10,936 nucleotides of DNA from Patescibacteria group bacterium (GTDB taxonomy: Bacteria; Patescibacteriota; Minisyncoccia; Phycocordibacterales; CAIRYW01): assembly GCA_030917145.1 (NCBI GenBank), contig JAUPVJ010000055.1, forward strand, positions 1 to 10,936. The letters run 5' to 3'. This document shows, piece after piece, positions 6,305 to 10,936 of this stretch. Under the pieces are notes generated by a model, which was not told the DNA's origin, made no database searches, and saw only the letters and a list, made by a program, of their open reading frames with translations. The first letter of the stretch is position 1; each line of letters opens with the position of its first letter. The position numbers were made by a program, and so were the translations under genes.

Positions 6305-6829
6305 TTGTTTTTAAATCCTCAAAAAAATTTAGAAGAGCTTTCGATCGGTCGCGGCGCTCACGTGGCTGATTTTGGTGCGGGAAGTGGCCACTACTCTTTA
6401 GCTGTAGCAAGGCTTGTGGGTGAAGATGGAAAAGTGTTTTGCATTGATATAAACGGTGACATGCTCACAAAAGTAAAAAACCACGCAAGGCAAGAAGGTT
6501 TAGAAAATTTAGACATCATAAAATCAGATTTAGAGCGATCTAAGGGTTCAAAACTTCAAGATGCTTCAGTGGAGCTTGTGATAATTGCCAACACCTTGTT
6601 TGCTTTGGAAGACAAAGTAGCGGTCGTAAAAGAAGCTTTCAGAATTTTACGTCCTAAAGGAAGAGTTCTTGTGGTTGAATGGAGTGATTCGTTTGCAGGA
6701 CTCGGTCCCCACACCTCGCACGTTGTCACAAAAGAAGAATCACAAAAGATTTTTGAAAATGAAAAGTTTAAGCTCGAGAGAGAGATTTCTGCTGGAGATC
6801 ATCACTACGGTTTAATTTTCAGAAAATAG
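6305..6829 (+). CDS. Class I SAM-dependent methyltransferase
   Basis: This 174-residue cytoplasmic protein has the Rossmann methyltransferase fold of the UbiE/Methyltransf_11 type. Motif I is VADFGAGSGHYS (20-31) with the Gly-rich SAM loop. Asp48 (VFCIDIN) ends strand 2 and should contact the ribose. SDLERSKGSKLQDASVELVIIANTLFAL (74-101) contains the later strands, and LRPKGRVLVVEW (115-126) is the typical strand 5 block. The substrate cannot be told from sequence. Proteins of this shape in UbiE-like families act on quinones, arsenite or small molecules, but no quinone pathway gene is nearby. The start is TTG at 6305: an in-frame TAA lies at 6278-6280, no ATG or GTG occurs after it, and the protein begins at the usual family position (FLNPQKNLEEL). 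It has its own promoter and follows the gyrA terminator. Confidence 0.85.
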   Translation: MFLNPQKNLEELSIGRGAHVADFGAGSGHYSLAVARLVGEDGKVFCIDINGDMLTKVKNHARQEGLENLDIIKSDLERSKGSKLQDASVELVIIANTLFALEDKVAVVKEAFRILRPKGRVLVVEWSDSFAGLGPHTSHVVTKEESQKIFENEKFKLEREISAGDHHYGLIFRK

Positions 6830-6869
6830 CAATTCACAGTTTTTCTTTCTCTTTTTTAGATAATTGCCG

Positions 6870-6875
6870 TAGAAT
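6870..6875 (+). promoter_or_regulatory. Possible -10 box for the solute-binding protein operon
   Basis: TAGAAT is 8 bases before the ATG at 6884, which would give a message with almost no leader. No convincing -35 box is seen in the pyrimidine-rich stretch upstream (6838-6858). Confidence 0.4.
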
Positions 6876-6883
6876 ATACGTAT

Positions 6884-8215
6884 ATGGATTCACGTACCAG
6901 TATTGTACAGATTATAGTTCTTGGAGTTTTTATATTTCTCGGTATTTTAGGTGTCGTAGTTTTTGCAGGTTTTGGTAGTGCTGGGAAAAATTCCGCGCAA
7001 GACGTGACGATTAATCTTTGGGGGGTTTTACCAAAAGACTCTTTTGCTGCTGTAATAGAATCTTTCAATTTAAATAATCCAGGATATTTCAAAATAAATT
7101 ATACAGAGAAAAGTTTATCTACTATTGAAAGTGATTTAAATGAAGCGATTATCGACAAGAATCCACCAGACGCTCTTTTGATTCCAGAAAACATTCTTTT
7201 TAGAAATCAAAAGAAATTGTCTCTAATTTCTTGGTCCGCACTCCCAGAAAGAGAATTTTTAGATACGTTTGTAGAAAGTGGCGAAGTTTTTAAAACTTCT
7301 GAGGGTACTTACGGTATTCCATTTTTGATTGACCCGATTGTGATGTATTGGAATCGAGATGTCTTTTCTTCTGCTTCAAAAGCTCTTCCTCCAAAGACTT
7401 GGGACGATGTAATAGGGCTTATTCCTGTGCTTTCTAAAATTTCTGAAGATAAAAAAATTAGTCGATCCATGATTCCTTTAGGAGAGTTTCAAAATGTTTC
7501 TCATGCAAAAGAAATAATTTTTGCTTTAGCTCACCAAGCTGGAAGTAAAATGCTTGTTCGGGATAAAGAGCAACTTTCAAACCAACTACTTTCTAGTATT
7601 TACAACGATGCAGCTTTTAGCCAAGACAATCCTTTTGAAATCGTCTTAAACTTTTTTACTCAATTTTCTGACCCTACAAAACCTGCTTATTCTTGGAATC
7701 GGTCTCTTGAAAACTCAGGAATTTATTTTTCAAAGGGCAACAGTGCTACCTATCTTGGTTTTGCAAGTGAACTCCCGGGACTTCGAGCAAAAAATCCAAA
7801 TTTAAATTTTGATGTAGCAGAAATCCCACAATCAAAAAATGCTGACTTGGCAGGAGGTAGAAAGGCAACCTTTGCTCATGTGTATTCTCTTGTAATCGTA
7901 GGAGATTCGCCTTATAAACAGGCTTCTTACAATGAGTTCATGAAACTTACTAGTCCTGAAGTTTCAGAAAGATTTGCACAGAAGTTTTCTGTAGCGCCTT
8001 CAAGAAGAGATTTGCTTGCGAGGGGAAGTAATAGGGCTAGTGAAGCAACTGTCTGGAATTCGGCACTTTTTGCAAAAAGTTTCCTTGACCCAGATCCATT
8101 TGTGGTTTCCAGCTACCTAAAAGACATGGTAGAATCTATCATCACAGGTAAAGTTTCAAGCGAAGAGGCGACACAAATTTTTAGTAGAGAAATAGATGAA
8201 CTAATCCGTAAATAA
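6884..8215 (+). CDS. Membrane-anchored extracellular solute-binding protein, family 1 (MalE-like)
   Basis: The 443-residue protein looks like the ligand-binding component of a sugar-type ABC importer. One hydrophobic segment (about 8-29) should anchor it. There is no Cys after it, so it is not a lipoprotein. Features of the family are the first strand VTINLWGVLPKDSF (41-54), YGIPFLIDPIVMYWNRDVF (143-161), PKTWDDVIGLIP (170-181), a middle block YLGFASELPGL, and a C-terminal EFMKLTSPEVSERFAQKFSVAPSRRDLL like the usual 'FLTS.E...F.....PVR' region. No permease or ATPase gene lies beside it. Instead a pilin-like gene starts 4 bases after its stop and three more follow, so it heads that operon. It may capture a ligand for a distant transporter or act as a surface adhesin or sensor. 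The ligand is unknown. The start ATG at 6884 has no Shine-Dalgarno sequence. Confidence 0.82.
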   Translation: MDSRTSIVQIIVLGVFIFLGILGVVVFAGFGSAGKNSAQDVTINLWGVLPKDSFAAVIESFNLNNPGYFKINYTEKSLSTIESDLNEAIIDKNPPDALLIPENILFRNQKKLSLISWSALPEREFLDTFVESGEVFKTSEGTYGIPFLIDPIVMYWNRDVFSSASKALPPKTWDDVIGLIPVLSKISEDKKISRSMIPLGEFQNVSHAKEIIFALAHQAGSKMLVRDKEQLSNQLLSSIYNDAAFSQDNPFEIVLNFFTQFSDPTKPAYSWNRSLENSGIYFSKGNSATYLGFASELPGLRAKNPNLNFDVAEIPQSKNADLAGGRKATFAHVYSLVIVGDSPYKQASYNEFMKLTSPEVSERFAQKFSVAPSRRDLLARGSNRASEATVWNSALFAKSFLDPDPFVVSSYLKDMVESIITGKVSSEEATQIFSREIDELIRK

Positions 8216-8219
8216 ATTT

Positions 8220-8642
8220 TTGTTTTTAATTTTGATTATAATTGCGAGTTTTCTCACTCCCGCTTTTTCTTTTGCTCAAGCAGCTCCAGGGTACAATCCT
8301 GCGACTGAGAGTCTTGTTGCTGCCAAGCAGGGAAATTGCCCTCCAGATTGTGGATGGAAAGAACTAATGAACCTCTTTAAAAGACTTATAGATTTTTCTC
8401 TTTTTATGGCTTCTTCTTTTGCTGTTATCGGTTTTGCCTACGCTGGTTTTCTTTATTTGACTGCTTTTGGAGATATGGGAAAAGTGGAGCAGGCGCACCA
8501 TATGTTTTCTACAATCATGACCGGGGTTTTTATAGTGCTTTGCGGTTGGCTTTTGGTTGCAACTATTTTAAAAACTTTGGGAGTAGATAATTCTTTCTCT
8601 TTGATTGATTTAAGTCAGGTTCAAATATTAAAAACACCATAA
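8220..8642 (+). CDS. Two-TM pilin-like protein 1 (VirB2/TrbC-like) with CxxxC motif
   Basis: The 140-residue exported membrane protein has a signal peptide (1 to about 20, ending PAFSFAQ-A), then a mature part beginning with CPPDCGWKEL (Cys40 and Cys44) and two membrane segments at about 54-81 and 96-120. The short polar loop between them is AFGDMGKVEQAHH. This is the layout of the T4SS pilin-like proteins common in CPR bacteria. The CPPxCG element in front of the first segment fits the same group. The loop lacks the EEKR signature of the last four paralogs, so this is a divergent member. TTG at 8220 is the only possible start, because an in-frame TAA lies at 8202-8204 and no ATG or GTG occurs before the signal peptide. 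It begins 4 bases after the solute-binding protein gene. The function is inferred from fold and context only. Confidence 0.75.
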   Translation: MFLILIIIASFLTPAFSFAQAAPGYNPATESLVAAKQGNCPPDCGWKELMNLFKRLIDFSLFMASSFAVIGFAYAGFLYLTAFGDMGKVEQAHHMFSTIMTGVFIVLCGWLLVATILKTLGVDNSFSLIDLSQVQILKTP

Positions 8643-8646
8643 ATAT

Positions 8647-9006
8647 ATGAAATATCTAAAAAAAATATCCCCCCACTTTCTAGCTTTTTTGGTCCTATCT
8701 CTAGTTTCTTCTAGTTTTGTTTTGGCTCAGGGAAATAATAACAAAATTGGTAATCCGTTAGGGGGTACAAATAGTTTAAGTGCGCTCCTCGGAGCTGTGA
8801 CAAATGTTTTAATTCAACTTGGTGCCATCGTAGCCGCTCTTGCAATCATGTACGGAGGGTTTTTGTACGTAACCGCTCAAGGAAACGAAGAGAAGCTTCA
8901 AAAAGCTCAAGCGACAGTCACTTGGGCTCTTGTTGGAACGGCGGTCTTGCTTGGTTCAAGGGTAATTTACAAAGTTATTGATGGTACAATTAGAGAAATA
9001 AGTTAA
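8647..9006 (+). CDS. Two-TM pilin-like protein 2
   Basis: This 119-residue protein has a signal peptide (MKYLKKISPHF..., likely cut after VLA, residue 27) and two membrane segments (about 46-75 and 88-110). The connecting loop TAQGNEEKLQKAQATVTWALVG is typical of CPR T4SS-pilin-like proteins. It shares the GNEEK start of the hinge with the later genes but then continues as LQKAQ...WALVGTAVLLGSRVI rather than as the GI..LFVM..WG helix of paralogs 3-6. It has no Cys. It starts 4 bases after the previous stop and lies in the same operon. It is probably another subunit of the same assembly. Confidence 0.78.
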   Translation: MKYLKKISPHFLAFLVLSLVSSSFVLAQGNNNKIGNPLGGTNSLSALLGAVTNVLIQLGAIVAALAIMYGGFLYVTAQGNEEKLQKAQATVTWALVGTAVLLGSRVIYKVIDGTIREIS

Positions 9007-9010
9007 AAAT

Positions 9011-9496
9011 ATGAAAAATAAAAAAATATTGTTTTCTTTGTTAATACTCGGTTTACTTTCTTTCGGTAATCCTAATCAAGTGTTTGGTCAAGGAGCTGAT
9101 CTTTGGAACAACAGCATTGGCTCTAGTTTATCTTCTGATAGTAGTACAGCGGCTTCTACTTCTGGTGGGGGTGCTACTTTTAATTGCGCAACTCAAAAAC
9201 CAAAAAATATCGGTGAGCTTTTTGAATACGCTATTTGTATTTTAGGAAACGTGGTAATTCCTTTTTTAATTAGCCTTGCGTTAGTTATGTTTATAGCAGG
9301 AATCGTAAAATACGTAGCAAATGGAGACAACGAAGAAAAAAGAGAAGCAGGAAGAGGGCTCATGCTTTTTGGAATCGTAGCTCTTTTTGTAATGGTCTCT
9401 GTTTGGGGGCTAGTTAAAATTCTTTATAGTTCAATTTTTGATGGAGAATTCACAACAACTGCTTTGCCGAAAAGAGCTACAGAACCGTTCAAATAA
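9011..9496 (+). CDS. Two-TM pilin-like protein 3, with Ser-rich linker
   Basis: This is the longest of the row (161 residues). A signal peptide (1 to about 26, VFG-QG) is followed by a Ser/Thr/Gly-rich stretch (36-54). Two Cys then lie at 59 and 76, which may pair outside the membrane. Membrane segment 1 is about 80-103 and segment 2 about 115-140. The hinge between them, NGDNEEKREAGRGLM (104-118), and the following LFGIVALFVMVSVWGLVKIL are shared with the next three proteins. The tail after the second segment is short and ends in basic and Pro residues. It starts 4 bases after the previous stop. The hinge and helix identity with the next gene extends to the DNA level (9322-9344 against 9717-9739). 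Confidence 0.8.
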   Translation: MKNKKILFSLLILGLLSFGNPNQVFGQGADLWNNSIGSSLSSDSSTAASTSGGGATFNCATQKPKNIGELFEYAICILGNVVIPFLISLALVMFIAGIVKYVANGDNEEKREAGRGLMLFGIVALFVMVSVWGLVKILYSSIFDGEFTTTALPKRATEPFK

Positions 9497-9501
9497 ATTT
9501 T

Positions 9502-9879
9502 ATGAGTTTTTCAAAAAAAATATCAATTATTTTCGGAATCTTGGTTTTTTCAGGTTTTATTAATACTGTTTTTGCGTACACTCCACCAACCACTCCTTAT
9601 ACAGTAAACGACATCTTCCTTTCTTTTGCTTTTGGAAACATGTCCGGGTTGATTCCAACTCTAATTGCTGTTGGACTCGTGACATTTTTGGCTGGAGTTA
9701 CAAAGTTTGTAAGTGCTGGAGACAACGAAGAAAAAAGAGCGGCAGGAAGAAGTGTTATGGTCTACGGAATAATTGTTCTTTTTGTTATGATGAGTATGTG
9801 GGGATTTGTACGAATTTTGACACAGTCATTTTTTGGTACTGATCCAGAAATTTCAAACTATCTTCCTAAGCCAATTTAA
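9502..9879 (+). CDS. Two-TM pilin-like protein 4
   Basis: The 125 residues include a signal peptide (1-25, ending VFA-YT), a Pro/Thr-rich mature start (TPPTTPYT), and two membrane segments (about 49-70 and 84-108). The hinge AGDNEEKRAAGRSVM (72-86) and the following VYGIIVLFVMMSMWGFVRIL match proteins 3, 5 and 6. After the second segment come SFFG and a short tail ending in PKPI. It has no Cys. It is the last of the closely spaced genes, starting 5 bases after the preceding stop, and is closest in the hinge to protein 3. This suggests recent tandem duplication. Confidence 0.8.
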   Translation: MSFSKKISIIFGILVFSGFINTVFAYTPPTTPYTVNDIFLSFAFGNMSGLIPTLIAVGLVTFLAGVTKFVSAGDNEEKRAAGRSVMVYGIIVLFVMMSMWGFVRILTQSFFGTDPEISNYLPKPI

Positions 9880-9898
9880 TCCCGTTAGAGATAAAAAA

Positions 9899-9928
9899 GT
9901 TAATTATTTTACGAAGTTCGTAAATAAC
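9899..9928. other. Imperfect hairpin in the gap after the four-gene run
   Basis: TTTACG (9908-9913) pairs with CGTAAA (9919-9924), and GTTA (9899-9902) with TAAC (9925-9928), around a small loop and a bulge on the left. No T run follows, so it is not a normal terminator. It may be an operator or RNA stem in the gap before the next gene. Confidence 0.3.
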
Positions 9929-9933
9929 AAGAA

Positions 9934-9939
9934 TATAGT
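9934..9939 (+). promoter_or_regulatory. Possible -10 box before pilin-like gene 5
   Basis: TATAGT lies in the 75-base gap after 9879, 15 bases ahead of the first possible start (GTG, 9955). No clear -35 box is seen. Confidence 0.3.
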
Positions 9940-10038
9940 AAAGTCAAAAAATAAGTGAAATTTTACGGAAGCAATCAAAAATATAAAAAAATGAGCCAAA
10001 ATAGTACAAATTATCTAAGAAATATTTTAAAAACGTTT

Positions 10039-10455
10039 ATGAATTTGCTTCCTATCTCTAACGGGAGGAAAAAACTATACACATTAATTTTGTTTTTACT
10101 TCCTGCTACCTTTACTTTTGCTCAGTCGGTAAAACCAAGCAGGGAACCTCAAAATGCTAGAGACATGGCGTGTATTTTTATCAACCTTCTTTTGGATTTC
10201 GTGCCCTATATTGTAGTAATTGCCGTTGGGGCTTTTATCATGGGGCTCATTCGATATGTTGCACACGGAGATAATGAGGAAAAAAGAAGTGAAGGAACGA
10301 AAATGATGATTTATGGAATTTTGGGACTTTTCTTTATGGTTTCTGTTTGGGGAATTTTAAATATTTTTGTATCGAGTTTTGGTCTACCGTTTGGGGTGCC
10401 TCAATTTAAATCAACAGGTCAAGATGTGACTAATGTTTGTGCAGGATTACGATAG
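10039..10455 (+). CDS. Two-TM pilin-like protein 5
   Basis: Read from the ATG at 10039 it has 138 residues. A basic start (NGRKK, 8-12) leads to a hydrophobic core and signal peptide end TFTFAQ (24-29), just as in its neighbours. Membrane segment 1 is about 52-73 and segment 2 about 90-113. Hinge HGDNEEKRSEGTKMM (76-90) and IYGILGLFFMVSVWGILNIF are the shared signature. Cys45 precedes the first segment and Cys134 is near the C-terminus, so an external disulfide is possible. The frame is open further upstream to an ATG at 9991 and a GTG at 9955. These would add 16 or 28 polar residues in front of the signal peptide and seem less likely. No Shine-Dalgarno sequence helps the choice. It stands apart from the operon by about 160 bases. 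Confidence 0.75.
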   Translation: MNLLPISNGRKKLYTLILFLLPATFTFAQSVKPSREPQNARDMACIFINLLLDFVPYIVVIAVGAFIMGLIRYVAHGDNEEKRSEGTKMMIYGILGLFFMVSVWGILNIFVSSFGLPFGVPQFKSTGQDVTNVCAGLR

Positions 10456-10460
10456 TTTCT

Positions 10461-10488
10461 AATCCACAGTCTATGGTTTCTTTTTTTA
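10461..10488 (+). terminator. Weak terminator-like hairpin after pilin-like gene 5
   Basis: AATCCA (10461-10466) can pair with TGGTTT (10474-10479) with one mismatch, followed by seven T at 10481-10487. The stem is short, so efficiency would be low. Confidence 0.35.
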
Positions 10489-10498
10489 AGTTTGATTG

Positions 10499-10504
10499 TA
10501 TAAT
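10499..10504 (+). promoter_or_regulatory. -10 box before pilin-like gene 6
   Basis: TATAAT matches the consensus fully, 46 bases before the ATG at 10551. It lies just after the weak terminator, which supports separate transcription of the next gene. No clear -35 box is seen. Confidence 0.45.
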
Positions 10505-10550
10505 TAAGCTTATAAAAGTGTCGCGTATTTATTAGACTTTTAAAAAATAA

Positions 10551-10907
10551 ATGAAAAAAATTATTGTTGCTGGAAGTTTACTTCTTCCAATGCTTGCGTT
10601 CGCTCAAGGTAACTACACAAATTTAGAAGCGGGTATTGCAAGTATCACAAGAGTTATTAACAATCTTATTCCTCTTGTTATCAGTATTGGTCTTTTGCTT
10701 TTCCTTATTGGAATCGTACAATTTGTAACTGCTGGAGGAGATGAAGAAAAAAGAGATTCTGCTCGAAATATGATTATTTTTGGAATCATTGCACTTTTCG
10801 TAATGACTGCTGTTTGGGGATTTGTGAAGCTTCTTGGTAGTACTTTCTTTGGAGGGGTAGATATTCAAACTCCACCACCACGACCTCAAGCTCTTCAAGG
10901 AAACTAA
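10551..10907 (+). CDS. Two-TM pilin-like protein 6
   Basis: This 118-residue protein has a classical short signal peptide (MKKIIVAGSLLLPMLAFAQ, cut after about 17-19) and two membrane segments (about 37-60 and 74-97). The hinge AGGDEEKRDSARNM (61-74) and IIFGIIALFVMTAVWGFVKLL form the most consensus-like copy of the shared signature. STFFGG and a Pro-rich tail (PPPRP, 108-112) follow. It has no Cys. The gene has its own -10 box. It belongs to the same family as proteins 3-5 and is the compact form, with almost no domain between signal peptide and first segment. A pilus-like, channel or membrane-ring subunit are all possible. Confidence 0.82.
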   Translation: MKKIIVAGSLLLPMLAFAQGNYTNLEAGIASITRVINNLIPLVISIGLLLFLIGIVQFVTAGGDEEKRDSARNMIIFGIIALFVMTAVWGFVKLLGSTFFGGVDIQTPPPRPQALQGN

Positions 10908-10916
10908 ATTACTCTG

Positions 10917-10936
10917 ATGGATCAAATAGCCGCCAC
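10917..10936 (+). CDS. Possible start of a further gene, cut by the window edge
   Basis: ATG at 10917, 9 bases after the preceding stop, opens a frame reading MDQIAA before the sequence ends. Position and spacing fit another gene in the series, but six codons cannot prove it and the product is unknown. Confidence 0.35.

Noticed and set aside
6856..7092. Minus-strand open frame over the start of the solute-binding protein gene
   Set aside because: It is antisense to the signal anchor and first strand of a well-supported gene, and its composition is atypical.
8220..10907. Class III or type IV prepilins processed by prepilin peptidase
   Set aside because: The N-termini are ordinary Sec signal peptides ending in A-x-A/FAQ-like sites, without the G-F/M-T-L-x-E prepilin motif, and there are two membrane segments rather than one.
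10623..10925. Minus-strand open frame over pilin-like gene 6
   Set aside because: It is Ser/Lys/Asn-rich, the complement of the conserved hinge and helix, and has no independent support.
1..10936. Alternative genetic code with TGA as Gly (code 25, seen in some CPR lineages)
   Set aside because: No gene ends in TGA, but all genes are complete under the standard code and none of the conserved Gly positions needs TGA. The absence fits A+T-rich stop usage.

Overview
The window looks like a chromosomal piece from a Candidate Phyla Radiation (Patescibacteria, Parcubacteria-like) bacterium. The evidence is indirect. The DNA is A+T-rich, and nearly all genes end in TAA, two in TAG and none in TGA. 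Genes are packed 3 to 14 bases apart, no start codon has a recognisable Shine-Dalgarno sequence, and TTG or GTG starts are frequent. Ribosomal protein bS1 is short (four S1 domains). Small pilin-like proteins with a signal peptide and two membrane segments, typical of these lineages, occur in a row. There is no rRNA to fix the taxonomy.

Left part (1-2700), housekeeping: a signal peptidase I gene (lepB, minus strand, cut by the window edge) is divergent from peptidyl-tRNA hydrolase (pth, plus). Pth converges on rpsA (minus, bS1). Between pth and rpsA lies a gene-free stretch of about 190 bases full of hairpins. It ends in a bidirectional terminator, so it probably forms a structured 3' untranslated region of the rpsA transcript.

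Middle (2700-6300): rpsA is divergent from a plus-strand operon of a metallo-beta-lactamase-fold protein that has lost its metal ligands, a small Thr-rich single-pass membrane protein, and gyrA. The operon ends at a strong 14-bp terminator. The divergent promoters share a palindrome.

Right part (6300-10936): first comes a class I SAM methyltransferase. A tight operon follows: a membrane-anchored family 1 solute-binding protein with no ABC permease or ATPase beside it, then four small proteins with a Sec signal peptide and two membrane segments. Two more related proteins follow as separately spaced genes, giving six in a row. They resemble the VirB2/TrbC-like 'T4SS pilin' proteins of CPR bacteria. 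Four share a strongly conserved acidic-basic hinge (G-D/G-D-N/E-E-E-K-R type) between the membrane segments, followed by an F/Y-G-I...LF.M...WG helix. The last few bases may begin one more gene.

The pilin-like array linked to the solute-binding protein is the most promising candidate for an under-described system, plausibly a cell-surface or envelope assembly that handles external substrate or host contact. The structured rpsA 3' region is the most interesting non-coding element.
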